This document shows positions 16,788 through 25,694 of a DNA stretch of 64,000 bases, piece after piece (the first letter of the stretch is position 1; each line of letters starts with the position of its first letter). Source of the stretch: Chryseobacterium edaphi (lineage in GTDB: Bacteria; Bacteroidota; Bacteroidia; Flavobacteriales; Weeksellaceae). The notes under the pieces are model-generated. The model worked only from the letters and a program-made list of their open reading frames with translations. It was not told where the DNA came from and searched no databases. The DNA lies in contig NZ_JAOTEM010000005.1 of the NCBI RefSeq assembly GCF_025628985.1, positions 186,001 to 250,000 of the forward strand, written 5' to 3'. A program made the position numbers and the translations under genes.

Positions 16788-17873
16788 ATGATGAAAAGAG
16801 TTGTCTCAGGCGTTGTCCTAAGCGCCATTCTGTTACTTTTTAGCTGTAACGAAAAAAAAGAAGAAAAACAGGAAGATTCTGTGTATCCGGTGACGTCACC
16901 AGTAAAAATGGATACGATTATTAACAAAGATTTTGTCGCTCAGATCCAGTCGGTAAAGAACATTGAAGTACGTGCGCAGGAAAAAGGTTTCCTTGAAAAA
17001 ATCTATGTAGACGAAGGTCAGTATGTAAGAGCGGGACAAACTTTGTTCCGAATAATGCCTCAAATTTATCAGGCAGAATTACTTAAAGCAAGAGCTGAAG
17101 TTGAACAGGCTTCTATTGAATTGAAAAATGCAAGCACCTTGGCAAGCAACAATATTGTTTCAAAAAATGAAAGATCAATGGCTAAAGCTAAACTGGATGC
17201 GGCGAATGCCGAAATGAAATTAGCACAAATCCATCTTTCGTTTACAGATATTAAAGCTCCGTTTTCCGGAGTTATCGACAGAATTCCATTAAAATTGGGA
17301 AGTCTGGTCGATGAAGGTGATCTTTTGACTACACTTTCGGATAACACCAATATTTACAGTTATTTCAATGTTTCCGAACCTGAATATCTGAATTATCAAA
17401 CCCATATTGCAGATCGCGGAAGCCAAAGTGTAAGCTTAATGATGGCAAATGGCGAGATGTTTAATCAACAAGGTGAAATTCAGACCATAGAAGGTCAGTT
17501 TGACAACGAAACAGGAAACATCGCTTTCAGAGCCAAATTTCCAAATCCTGAAAAGCTTTTGAGAAACGGTGAAACAGGAAAAGTTCGTATGACTTTACCG
17601 CTTAAAAATGCTTTGATCATTCCTCAAAAATCAACTTACGAAATTCAAGATCAAAAATATGTTTTCGTAATTGATAAAAACGGAGTGGCTAAATCAAAAA
17701 ACATTAAGATCGCTTATGAACTTCCGGATATTTATGTAGTTGCTTCAGGTGTTTCTCCGGACGAAAAAATCTTGTTGGAAGGTGTTCAGAAAGTCAAAGA
17801 CGATCAGAAGGTAAAAGTGAAATTCCAGGATCCGAAGAAAGTTCTTCAGTCTTTAAAATTAAAAGCAGAATAG
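16788..17873 (+). CDS. RND efflux periplasmic adaptor (membrane fusion protein)
   Basis: 361 residues of the AcrA/MexA type. Lipobox FSCN at about residue 20, so probably inner-membrane anchored. Order of domains: barrel-sandwich half (YVDEGQYVRAGQTLFRI), alpha-helical hairpin (about 85-150, rich in Ala/Glu/Lys), second lipoyl half (IKAPFSGVIDRIPLKLGSLVDEG), beta-barrel and membrane-proximal domain. It links the inner-membrane pump to the outer-membrane channel. Either Met1 or Met2 may start. Only seven bases separate it from the pump gene. Confidence 0.93.
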   Translation: MMKRVVSGVVLSAILLLFSCNEKKEEKQEDSVYPVTSPVKMDTIINKDFVAQIQSVKNIEVRAQEKGFLEKIYVDEGQYVRAGQTLFRIMPQIYQAELLKARAEVEQASIELKNASTLASNNIVSKNERSMAKAKLDAANAEMKLAQIHLSFTDIKAPFSGVIDRIPLKLGSLVDEGDLLTTLSDNTNIYSYFNVSEPEYLNYQTHIADRGSQSVSLMMANGEMFNQQGEIQTIEGQFDNETGNIAFRAKFPNPEKLLRNGETGKVRMTLPLKNALIIPQKSTYEIQDQKYVFVIDKNGVAKSKNIKIAYELPDIYVVASGVSPDEKILLEGVQKVKDDQKVKVKFQDPKKVLQSLKLKAE

Positions 17874-17880
17874 AAGAATT

Positions 17881-20800
17881 ATGTTTAAGAAATTCATTCG
17901 CAGACCCGTTCTGTCAATCGTAATCTCGCTGATTATTGTTTTTATGGGAGTTTTATCTTTAATGAAACTTCCGATCACTCAGTTTCCTGCGATTTCTCCG
18001 CCAAAAGTAAATATCACCGCAACATATCCCGGAGCGAATAACGAATTGTTAATTAAATCTGTTGTTATTCCTTTAGAAAGAGGCTTAAATGGTGTTCCCG
18101 GAATGAAATACATGACTTCCGACGCCGGAAATGATGGTGAAACATCCATTCAGGTTGTGTTTGATTTGGGAACTGACCCGAATGTTGCAGCGGTTAATGT
18201 TCAAAACCGTGTTTCTTCGGTAGTCAATAAACTTCCGCCTTTGGTAGTTCGTGAAGGGGTGAAAATTACCCGTGAAGAGCCGAATATGTTAATGTATATA
18301 AACTTGTACAGTGACGATCCTAAAGCCGACCAAAAATTCCTTTTCAACTATGCAGACATCAACGTGATGTCAGAATTGAGAAGGGTGAGTGGAGTAGGTT
18401 TTGCCGATATCTTAGGAACAAGAGAATATGCAATGCGTATTTGGCTGAAACCGGATCGTTTAACGGCTTACAATATTTCAGCAGATGAAGTAATGGAATC
18501 TCTGAACGCACAAAGTTTGGAAGCATCACCGGGAAAAACAGGTGAAAGTTCGGGTAAACGTTCTCAGTCATTTGAATATATCTTAAAATATCCGGGACGT
18601 TTTAATAATGAAAAAGATTATGGAAATATTATTCTTAAGGCTAAATCTGCCGGTGAATTTGTAAGATTAAAAGATGTTGCCGATATCGAATTTGGTTCTT
18701 CGATGTACGATATTTATTCTACATTAAATGGAAAACCGTCTGCCGCAATTACGGTAAAACAATCGTACGGATCCAATGCAAGTGACGTTATCAAAAATGT
18801 AAAAACATTGATGGCTGATCTTGAGAAAACCAATTTCCCAAAAGGAATGCATTATGATATCAGTTATGATGTCTCAAGATTCTTGGATGCATCGATTGAA
18901 AAGGTGGTTCATACTTTATTTGAAGCCTTTATTCTGGTGGCAATTGTGGTGTTTTTATTCTTGGGAGATTGGCGTTCTACATTGATTCCGGCGATTGCAG
19001 TTCCGGTTTCATTGGTAGGAACTTTCGCTGTGATGTCAGCATTTGGAATTACTTTAAATATGATTTCACTATTTGCTTTGGTAATGGCAATCGGGGTCGT
19101 CGTCGATGATGCCATTGTTGTGATTGAAGCCGTTCACGCCAAGATGGAAGAAAAAGGACTTTCTGCATTAAAGGCAACTGAAGAAGCGATGCATGAAATA
19201 AGCGGAGCAATTATTGCGATTACTTTGGTAATGGCGGCAGTATTTATTCCGGTGGCATTTATGTCGGGTCCTGTTGGAGTTTTCTATCGTCAGTTCTCTA
19301 TTACAATGGCATCGTCAATTATTCTTTCGGGAGTTGTGGCGTTGACATTGACTCCGGCTTTATGTGCTCTAATTTTAAAAAATAATCACGGAAAAGCGAA
19401 GAAGAAAGGTCCGATCACGATTCTTTTAGATAAATTCAATAACGTATTTACCAAAGGTGCCGGGAAATATGAGAACTTACTGAATAAAACAGTTACTAAA
19501 AAGTTCATCACACTTCCTTTATTAATGCTTTTCTGTGCTTGTACCTACTTTTTAAGCAACTCACTGCCTTCAGGATTTATTCCGGGAGAAGATCAGGGGA
19601 TGATTTACGCGATTATTCAGACTCCGCCGGGTTCTACATTAGAGAGAACGAATCAGATTGCAAAAGAATTATTGAAAGAATCTGAAGATATTGACGGAGT
19701 ACAGTCTGTTTCTTCATTGGCAGGTTACGAAATTCTGACGGAAGGAACAGGTTCGAACTCAGGAACGTGTTTAATTAACCTTAAAAGTTGGGAAGACCGT
19801 TCAGAATCTGCTGCCGAAATCATTGAAAAACTAGAAGAGAAAGCTAAAAATATTCCGGGAGCAAACATTGAATTTTTCCAGCCGCCGTCAATTCCTGGTT
19901 ATGGTGCTGCAGGTGGATTTGAATTAAGACTTTTGGATAAGGCAGGAAGTGGTGATTATCAAAAAATGGAGCAGGTGAGTACAGATTTTGTGAAAGAATT
20001 GAAAAAACGTCCGGAATTAGGTTCTGCGTTTACTTTCTATTCTGCAAGTTTCCCTCAGTATATGTTGAAAATCGATAACGATTTAGCTGAACAAAAAGGT
20101 GTCAGTATCGAAAAAGCAATGGATAATCTCTCTACATTAATAGGTTCAAACTACGAAACCAGTTTCATTCGTTTCGACAGACCTTACAAAGTAATCGTTC
20201 AGGCAGGTCCACAATATCGAGCTTTGCCAAGTGATTTGTTGAAATTATACGTGAAAAACGATAAAGATCAGATGGTTCCGTATTCAGATTTTATGCATTT
20301 GGAAAAAGTGTATGGTCTTTCTGAAATTACGAGACACAATATGTATAATTCTTCCGAAGTGAGCGGAACTCCGGCTCCGGGGTACAGCTCCGGACAGGCA
20401 ATTAAAGCTATTCAGGAAGTTGCGGATAAAACATTACCAAGAGGTTTCGGTATTGACTGGGCAGGAATTTCAAAAGATGAAGTTGGTCGTGGGAACGAAG
20501 CTGTTTATATCTTCCTGATCTGTTTAGGGTTTGTTTATTTAATTCTTTCGGCGCAGTATGAAAGCTTCATTCTCCCTTTACCGGTGATTCTTTCTTTACC
20601 TACAGGTATTTTTGGAGCATTTTTATGTCTGAAATTATTAGGACTAGAAAATAATATCTACGCACAGGTTGCAATGGTCATGTTGATCGGACTTTTAGGT
20701 AAAAATGCAGTATTGATCATTGAATTTGCGGTTCAGAAAAAAGCAGAAGAGGGAATTCCTGTTGCACAAGCGGCAATCGAAGGAGCAGCCATTCGTTTCA

Positions 20801-21075
20801 GACCGATTCTGATGACTTCATTTGCATTTATAGCGGGATTGATTCCGTTGGTGATGGCAACGGGACCGGGAGCTGTAGGAAACAGAACGATTGGTACGGC
20901 TGCAGCTGGAGGAATGCTTATCGGAACCGTTTTCGGACTATTAATTATTCCGGGATTATACTACATTTTCGGAACGATTGCCGACAAATCCCGACTGGCA
21001 AAATATGAAGAAGAAAATCCTTTAACTGAACAAACAGAACCTTATCAACACGATGATAAACATGAAGATTTATAA
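17881..21075 (+). CDS. RND multidrug efflux transporter, HAE1 family (AcrB-like)
   Basis: 1064 residues, a typical HAE1 length with twelve predicted transmembrane helices in a duplicated layout. The proton-relay aspartates appear in AIGVVVDDAIVVIEAV (TM4) and the partner lysine in LLGKNAVLIIEFAV (TM10). The N-terminus MFKKFIRRPVLSIVISL is canonical. Exports hydrophobic drugs, dyes or detergents using proton motive force; the actual substrates cannot be read from sequence. Middle gene of a three-gene operon. No TetR or MarR repressor is next to it, unlike many such operons. Confidence 0.96.
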   Translation: MFKKFIRRPVLSIVISLIIVFMGVLSLMKLPITQFPAISPPKVNITATYPGANNELLIKSVVIPLERGLNGVPGMKYMTSDAGNDGETSIQVVFDLGTDPNVAAVNVQNRVSSVVNKLPPLVVREGVKITREEPNMLMYINLYSDDPKADQKFLFNYADINVMSELRRVSGVGFADILGTREYAMRIWLKPDRLTAYNISADEVMESLNAQSLEASPGKTGESSGKRSQSFEYILKYPGRFNNEKDYGNIILKAKSAGEFVRLKDVADIEFGSSMYDIYSTLNGKPSAAITVKQSYGSNASDVIKNVKTLMADLEKTNFPKGMHYDISYDVSRFLDASIEKVVHTLFEAFILVAIVVFLFLGDWRSTLIPAIAVPVSLVGTFAVMSAFGITLNMISLFALVMAIGVVVDDAIVVIEAVHAKMEEKGLSALKATEEAMHEISGAIIAITLVMAAVFIPVAFMSGPVGVFYRQFSITMASSIILSGVVALTLTPALCALILKNNHGKAKKKGPITILLDKFNNVFTKGAGKYENLLNKTVTKKFITLPLLMLFCACTYFLSNSLPSGFIPGEDQGMIYAIIQTPPGSTLERTNQIAKELLKESEDIDGVQSVSSLAGYEILTEGTGSNSGTCLINLKSWEDRSESAAEIIEKLEEKAKNIPGANIEFFQPPSIPGYGAAGGFELRLLDKAGSGDYQKMEQVSTDFVKELKKRPELGSAFTFYSASFPQYMLKIDNDLAEQKGVSIEKAMDNLSTLIGSNYETSFIRFDRPYKVIVQAGPQYRALPSDLLKLYVKNDKDQMVPYSDFMHLEKVYGLSEITRHNMYNSSEVSGTPAPGYSSGQAIKAIQEVADKTLPRGFGIDWAGISKDEVGRGNEAVYIFLICLGFVYLILSAQYESFILPLPVILSLPTGIFGAFLCLKLLGLENNIYAQVAMVMLIGLLGKNAVLIIEFAVQKKAEEGIPVAQAAIEGAAIRFRPILMTSFAFIAGLIPLVMATGPGAVGNRTIGTAAAGGMLIGTVFGLLIIPGLYYIFGTIADKSRLAKYEEENPLTEQTEPYQHDDKHEDL

Positions 21076-22504
21076 TAAATATATAGCAGCCATCACCTTA
21101 TCACTTGTTTTAGCAAGTTGTAAGGCTCCAATGGCGACCGTTATTCAGGACGAAGTAAAAGAAAATATTCCTGAAAATTTTAATCAAAGCGAACAACAGG
21201 ACGCAAATACCAACAGCGGAACTACACCGTGGAGACAGTTTTTCACAGACCCGAATTTGGTGAGTTTAATTGAAACTTCTCTGAAAAATAATCAGGAATT
21301 AATGATCACGCTTCAGGAAATAGAGATTGCCAAAAGCGGAATCGTTGCCAAAAAAGGAAGATTAAGCCCAACTGTAAGAGCCGGATTAGGAGCCGGAATT
21401 GAAAAAGTTGGTCGCTACACAAGTACAGGAGCCGGAGATGCATCAACTGAAATTGAGCCTGGAAGAGAAATGCCTGATCCACTTGGGAACTTTGAAGGTG
21501 GTTTGATGGCCAATTGGGAAATCGACATCTGGAAAAAACTCAGAACCGAGAAGGATGCGGCTGTAGCACACTATCTTTCAACGGTGGAAGGAAAGAATTT
21601 TGTTCTTTCTAATCTGATCGAAGAAGTGGCCGATAATTATTACGAATTATTAGCATTGGATAATCAGCTGGATATTATTCAGCAGTATATTAAATTGCAG
21701 ACGAGAGCTTTAGAAATCGCTAAAATTCAGAAACAGGCAGCGGCCGCAACAGAATTGGCTGTGAAAAAGTTTGAAGCTGAACTGGCAAAATCAAAAGCTA
21801 TGGAATATACGATCCGTCAGGAGATTACTGAAAAAGAAAATCAGATTAACGCACTTTGTGGCCGTTATCCACAACCGATTGTGAGAACGAAGGAAAGTTT
21901 TATGTCAATCATTCCGCAAACGGTTTACACGGGAATTCCATCTCAGTTATTGGCAAATCGTCCTGATATAAAACAGGCAGAATTAGAATTAAAAGCAGCA
22001 AAATTAGATGTTGAAGCAGCGAGAAAAGAGTTTTATCCTTCCCTGGAAATTTCAGCAACTTTAGGTCTGGAAGCTTTTAAACCTTCTTATCTGGTTAAAT
22101 TACCCGAGTCGATCGCTACAAGTTTAGTTGGCGAATTGGCAGGACCGCTGATCAATAAAAGTGCGATCAAAGCCAACTTTCAGACAGCAGATGCAAAACA
22201 GATTCAGGCTTTGTACGAATATGACAAAACCATTCTGAATGCGTATCTGGATATTTCGAATCTAATGTCTAAAGTGAAAAATATCGATCAGTATTATCAG
22301 TTAAAATCTCAGGAAACTCAGGCTTTAGATCAATCGATCAATATTGCGAATCAGCTTTTTATGAATTCAAGAGCAGATTATCTGGAAGTTCTTTTAAACC
22401 AAAGAGACGCTTTAGATGCAAAAATGGAGTTGATCGAAGCCAAAGAAAAACAGTTAAGTACCGTTGTCGACATTTACAAAAGTTTAGGCGGCGGCTGGAA
22501 ATAG
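21062..22504 (+). CDS. RND efflux outer-membrane channel lipoprotein (TolC/NodT family)
   Basis: 480 residues from the ATG at 21062 (another ATG three codons upstream at 21053 is possible). Lipobox VLASC at residues 15-19 is typical of NodT-type channels. Two repeated outer-membrane efflux protein units carry the family patterns NWEIDIWKKLR, LLANRPDIKQAELELKAAK and RADYLEVLLNQRDALDA. It overlaps the pump gene by 14 bases, a sign of coupled translation. A terminator follows at 22545. Confidence 0.94.
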   Translation: MKIYNKYIAAITLSLVLASCKAPMATVIQDEVKENIPENFNQSEQQDANTNSGTTPWRQFFTDPNLVSLIETSLKNNQELMITLQEIEIAKSGIVAKKGRLSPTVRAGLGAGIEKVGRYTSTGAGDASTEIEPGREMPDPLGNFEGGLMANWEIDIWKKLRTEKDAAVAHYLSTVEGKNFVLSNLIEEVADNYYELLALDNQLDIIQQYIKLQTRALEIAKIQKQAAAATELAVKKFEAELAKSKAMEYTIRQEITEKENQINALCGRYPQPIVRTKESFMSIIPQTVYTGIPSQLLANRPDIKQAELELKAAKLDVEAARKEFYPSLEISATLGLEAFKPSYLVKLPESIATSLVGELAGPLINKSAIKANFQTADAKQIQALYEYDKTILNAYLDISNLMSKVKNIDQYYQLKSQETQALDQSINIANQLFMNSRADYLEVLLNQRDALDAKMELIEAKEKQLSTVVDIYKSLGGGWK

Positions 22505-22544
22505 GTTTAGTTTTTTATTCATATATCATTATTTCAATCGTGGA

Positions 22545-22576
22545 GTCCGGTTCTGTTTTCAGAGCCGGGCTTTTTT
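22545..22576 (+). terminator. terminator of the RND operon
   Basis: Stem GTCCGGTTCT / AGAGCCGGGC (two G-T pairs) with loop GTTTTC, followed by TTTTTT. Confidence 0.8.
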
Positions 22577-22643
22577 GGTTCAATGTATGTTCAGACAATT
22601 TGTCGCAAACACTTTAGAAAGTCAAGTGCAAAATTATTTTTTT

Positions 22644-22672
22644 GACGGAGAAACGACGGAGGCATGACGGAG
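22644..22672 (+). repeat. GACGGAG triplet repeat, copy 1
   Basis: Three GACGGAG heptamers at 22644, 22655 and 22666, exactly 11 bases apart, with four-base spacers AAAC and GCAT and the trailer CGAT. A second copy lies on the opposite strand at 36944-36972. Confidence 0.85.
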
Positions 22673-22726
22673 CGATAGCGTAACAAAATCAGATGTCAGA
22701 ATGTCACTTTTTGAAGTTTTTCAAAA

Positions 22727-22745
22727 TTATTTTAGCCTAAAATAA
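22727..22745. promoter_or_regulatory. perfect palindrome, candidate operator
   Basis: TTATTTTAG and CTAAAATAA around a single C. It ends 31 bases before the -7 box of the orphan gene, a position suited to a regulator-binding site. Confidence 0.4.
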
Positions 22746-22775
22746 AACACGTCAAGTTTTGTCGCATTACAGGAA

Positions 22776-22783
22776 TAGCTTTG
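22776..22783 (+). promoter_or_regulatory. -7 box of the orphan 231-residue gene
   Basis: TAGCTTTG, a full TAnnTTTG match 20 bases before the start. The nearest TTTG upstream (22758-22761) is only 14 bases away, shorter than ideal. Confidence 0.5.
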
Positions 22784-22803
22784 CATTATAAAATATTAAG
22801 GCT

Positions 22804-23499
22804 ATGGAATTACCGTTTTATTTAGGTTTCAGAGAATTTGAAAAAAATTATTACAACAATCTTGAACGCTGGTTTGAGCAGTATAACAATACTAATGAGA
22901 TCGACTTTCTGAAAAGTCTTGCTGCCCTCTACAAACCCTATTTGAGCTATAGTTTCACGGGCGACGAGCTTCAGGCTGATGCGACTATTCAGGTGAAAAA
23001 CTGCTTCTTTTCGGCACTTGAAAATTATGGCATTTCATTTAGCATTGACCAAAGTCTTAAACATTCCAAAACGAAACCCGATCAGGTTTCTGAGGTAAAA
23101 AATATCTCAATGATGGAGTATGCACAGTGTATTTTGGATAAAATCAATACCTACTTTCATCAGCGTAGGAGTTCCATGAAAGAAAACGAAACCGTGCTGG
23201 ATTATCTCAATCATTATGAAATCATCACCCTGAAAGAAAAAAACGGATACTGCCTGAATTATGACCTGCATCAGAAAACACTTCCTTTTCTGAAAGCATA
23301 TCTGCCGCATTCCGGAAGCACAGTCGATATGTCGTTATACAGGAATTTCTACTTTTCGGTAGTGAGAATTGCGGAGTTTATAGATCAGAAGCTCAAAGCC
23401 ATTGAAGCTTTTGACCAAAGCTTGTACAGTGAGTTGAAATCTGAAGCCATGGTGAAGATCCATATGAGAGGGCAAAGTTTCCTTACGATTTGCAACTGA
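22804..23499 (+). CDS. Orphan hypothetical protein, 231 residues
   Basis: I do not recognise the family. The product has no signal peptide or transmembrane segment, is predicted largely helical and is rich in Tyr/Phe/Asn/Glu (MELPFYLGFREFEKNYYNN). The gene looks richer in G/C at third positions than its neighbours. It stands alone, with its own -7 box and a palindrome upstream, a GACGGAG repeat before it and a REP-like element starting 12 bases after its stop. This setting suggests an accessory or laterally moved gene. I considered an RteC-like protein of conjugative transposons but could not support it. Confidence 0.65.
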   Translation: MELPFYLGFREFEKNYYNNLERWFEQYNNTNEIDFLKSLAALYKPYLSYSFTGDELQADATIQVKNCFFSALENYGISFSIDQSLKHSKTKPDQVSEVKNISMMEYAQCILDKINTYFHQRRSSMKENETVLDYLNHYEIITLKEKNGYCLNYDLHQKTLPFLKAYLPHSGSTVDMSLYRNFYFSVVRIAEFIDQKLKAIEAFDQSLYSELKSEAMVKIHMRGQSFLTICN

Positions 23500-23510
23500 T
23501 TTTTCAGGAG

Positions 23511-23602
23511 CCTGATCCCGCTTTCCGCTGTATCTTTTTCGCCAAAGCTTTTTTTTCAAAAGCCCATTCAGAAAAAGGATGCCGCTGCAATCGGGGCTAG
23601 GG
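23511..23602. repeat. REP-like imperfect palindromic element
   Basis: About 92 bases whose left arm (GATCCCGCTTTCCGCTGTAT...) pairs imperfectly with the right arm (GGATGCCGCTGCAATCGGGG...), with an AAGCTTTT / AAAAGC inner stem. It is far more G/C-rich than its surroundings. I recall similar elements at many places in Chryseobacterium genomes; only one copy is in this window. Confidence 0.55.
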
Positions 23603-23738
23603 GATTTGTCTTTCAGTTGAAAACGGTTTTTGGATACAAGCTTACAGTCTTAAAATTTCCGTTCGTTAAAGCATGTAAAACATCACATTCATTCACTTTA
23701 TTATATTGTCGGAATATATCATTCAGTATATTTCAAGC

Positions 23739-23767
23739 AAAAAACCAGATCGACCGATCTGGTTTTT
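23739..23767. terminator. terminator downstream of tRNA-Ser
   Basis: CCAGATC / GATCTGG stem with a GACC loop, extended by A and T runs on both sides; works on the minus strand for the tRNA. Confidence 0.7.
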
Positions 23768-23773
23768 GTTTTG

Positions 23774-23860
23774 TAGAGAAGATGGGATTCGAACCCACGA
23801 TACAGTTACCCGTATACTACCTTTCCAGGGTAGCTCCTTCAACCACTCGGACACCTCTCT
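23774..23860 (-). tRNA. tRNA-Ser (anticodon GGA)
   Basis: 87 bases with a long variable arm. On the minus strand the acceptor is AGAGAGG / CTTCTCT, the anticodon stem CTACC / GGTAG with loop CTGGAAA (anticodon GGA) and the T-arm GTGGGTTCGAATCCCAT. The acceptor begins with an A-U pair and the discriminator base is A, where most bacterial serine tRNAs start with G and have discriminator G. Confidence 0.92.
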
Positions 23861-23918
23861 ATGTTTTGAAGACTGCAAAAATAGGGTATTTTATTGAATT
23901 ACCAAATTCTTATTTTCG

Positions 23919-24935
23919 TTAGTCACTGATTTCTCCGCAAATATTTCTTGAGAAATTATCTGCAAAACTTCCTTTGTAGTTCGGGTTATCAATTAAGTGC
24001 ATCGATTTTGTGATTGCAGATTCTGCCGTCATATCTTTTCCGCTGATGGCTCCTATTTTTGCGAAAATATTACTGTTCTCATATTTTCCAAATGATATTC
24101 CGCCGGAAATACACTGACTTACCACCACAATTTCAGTCCCGTTATTTCTAATTTGCTGCAAAGTTTCCAAAGTCTTTTCACTGCTGAATATCGTTCCTGA
24201 TCCGAAAACCTGCAAAATCAAAACTTTCATTTTTGGAATTTCTTTAAAATGATTCAGTTTCATTCCCGGAAAAATTCTCCAAAACAAAACGTCTTCAGAA
24301 ATATGTTCGTCCACATGAAATTCAATTCTTTCATCAGAACGGAACAGATTTTCTCTTTCAATTTTCAAATGAACTCCGGATTGCCCAAGAATAGGGTAAT
24401 TCGGACTTGTATATGCATCAAAATACTCTGCAGAATATTTCAGAGTGCGGTTTCCTCTCAATAATTTATATTCAAAATAAATCGCAACTTCTTGAATCAC
24501 GGCTTCATTTTGTTCGTAAAGACTTGCGTAATATAAACTTGTTAAAAGATTTTCCTTCGCATCAGTTCTTAAATCTCCGATTGGAAGTTGTGAACCTGTA
24601 AGAATCACAGGTTTTGTTAAACCTTTTAGCATAAAACTCAATGCTGAAGCGGTATAAGACATCGTGTCTGTTCCATGAAGAATCAAAAAACCATCGTATT
24701 TTTCATAATTATCAAAAATGTAATTGGCGATAATTCTCCATTCGTCTGGTCCCATATCGGACGAATCGAGAGGTTTTGCAAAAGGATGTACGAAAACTTC
24801 ACATTCCATGAGTTTCATTTCGGGCATTTTCTCAAAAATATTTCCGAAATCAAAGGCACGGAGACTTCCGGTTTCGTAATCTTTTTCCATACCGATCGTT
24901 CCACCAGTATAAATAAGAAGGACTTTTCGCTTCAT
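23919..24935 (-). CDS. ansA: Type I L-asparaginase
   Basis: 338 residues. Hydrolyses asparagine to aspartate and ammonia in the cytoplasm. Both catalytic threonine motifs are visible: YTGGTIGM (residues 9-16) and LHGTDTMSYT (about 86-95), with the lysine in DLRTDAKENL. No signal peptide, which supports the cytoplasmic type I form over the periplasmic type II. It is divergent from the TrmH-like gene. A minus-strand TAATTTTG at 24985-24992 is a likely -7 box. Confidence 0.9.
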   Translation of the reverse strand: MKRKVLLIYTGGTIGMEKDYETGSLRAFDFGNIFEKMPEMKLMECEVFVHPFAKPLDSSDMGPDEWRIIANYIFDNYEKYDGFLILHGTDTMSYTASALSFMLKGLTKPVILTGSQLPIGDLRTDAKENLLTSLYYASLYEQNEAVIQEVAIYFEYKLLRGNRTLKYSAEYFDAYTSPNYPILGQSGVHLKIERENLFRSDERIEFHVDEHISEDVLFWRIFPGMKLNHFKEIPKMKVLILQVFGSGTIFSSEKTLETLQQIRNNGTEIVVVSQCISGGISFGKYENSNIFAKIGAISGKDMTAESAITKSMHLIDNPNYKGSFADNFSRNICGEISD

Positions 24936-24984
24936 TTTTTACTTTAAATTAAAGATTTTGAGTTTTTTTTCAGGTTCAGAATTT

Positions 24985-24992
24985 CAAAATTA
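24985..24992 (-). promoter_or_regulatory. putative -7 box of ansA
   Basis: Minus-strand TAATTTTG, 50 bases upstream of the asparaginase start. Confidence 0.4.
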
Positions 24993-25019
24993 CGTTAATT
25001 TGCAAAGATTTGAAAATAG

Positions 25020-25694
25020 ATGGAAGATTTAGCAAAAACTTACGAGTATTTAAAACAGTTTTTAACGGAAGAAAGATTGAGAAAGATCGAACATTTTGCT
25101 CCCGAAAGTTCAGATTTTGTACTGCCGGTTTTGGAAGATGTGTATCAGTTTAGAAATGCGGCTGCAATTGTGAGATCTGTAGAAGCTTGCGGTTTTCATA
25201 AAGTGGTTGCTTTGCAGGAAGAAAATAATTTCGAACCGAATCTTAAAGTAACAAAAGGTGCAGATACTTGGGTTGAAGTAGAAAAACTTCCCCGAAATAT
25301 GGAGTCTTTCCAAAAAATCAAAGATAAAGGGTATAAAATCGTTGTCGTTTCTTTAGAAAATAATGCAAAAATGCTTCCCGATTATGAAATTACAGAACCA
25401 ATAGCTCTTGTTTTCGGAACTGAGATGGAAGGAGTTTCACAGGAAATTTTAGATTTTGCCGATGAAACCTTGGCGATTCCGATGTATGGTTTTACGCGAA
25501 GTTTTAATGTTTCGGTTGCGGCCTCGCTTTGTATGTATGAACTTAAGCAAAAATTGATGAAATCTGATATTGATTATAAACTCAGTGAAGAAAAATTATT
25601 AAAAATGAAGATTCGGTGGGCGGTAAATTCTGTGAAAAGTGGTAAGCAGATTTTGGAAAAATATCAAAAAGATAATAACTTGAATTTTATTTGA
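25020..25694 (+). CDS. trmH: SpoU/TrmH-family RNA 2'-O-methyltransferase
   Basis: 224 residues. Transfers methyl from S-adenosylmethionine to a ribose 2'-OH of RNA through the knotted SPOUT fold. Motif 1 (FPVLEDVYQFRNAAAIVRS-like, here EDVYQFRNAAAIVRS), motif 2 (ALVFGTEMEGVS) and motif 3 (IPMYGFTRSFNVSVAASLCMYE) are all clear. Size and motif spacing fit TrmH, which makes Gm18 in tRNA, but rRNA targets cannot be excluded. The stop overlaps the start of the next lipoprotein gene. Confidence 0.87.
   Translation: MEDLAKTYEYLKQFLTEERLRKIEHFAPESSDFVLPVLEDVYQFRNAAAIVRSVEACGFHKVVALQEENNFEPNLKVTKGADTWVEVEKLPRNMESFQKIKDKGYKIVVVSLENNAKMLPDYEITEPIALVFGTEMEGVSQEILDFADETLAIPMYGFTRSFNVSVAASLCMYELKQKLMKSDIDYKLSEEKLLKMKIRWAVNSVKSGKQILEKYQKDNNLNFI

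Larger units (their letters stand above)
22577..22803. other. non-coding stretch with repeat, palindrome and promoter box
   Basis: No gene seen. It contains the GACGGAG triplet repeat (22644-22672), a perfect 9-bp palindrome (22727-22745) and a -7 box (22776-22783) ahead of the orphan 231-residue gene. Confidence 0.6.

Noticed and set aside
22804..23499. RteC-type regulator of a conjugative transposon
   Set aside because: General size fits, but no clear motif match and no tra or mob genes nearby.
23774..23860. tRNA-Ser as an integration site of a genomic island
   Set aside because: No integrase and no direct repeat of the tRNA 3' end were found nearby.
23617..23922. 101-codon plus-strand frame across the tRNA-Ser locus (contains MGFEPTIQLPVYY)
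   Set aside because: It is antisense to tRNA-Ser; this peptide pattern is a well-known artefact of translating the complement of serine tRNA genes.
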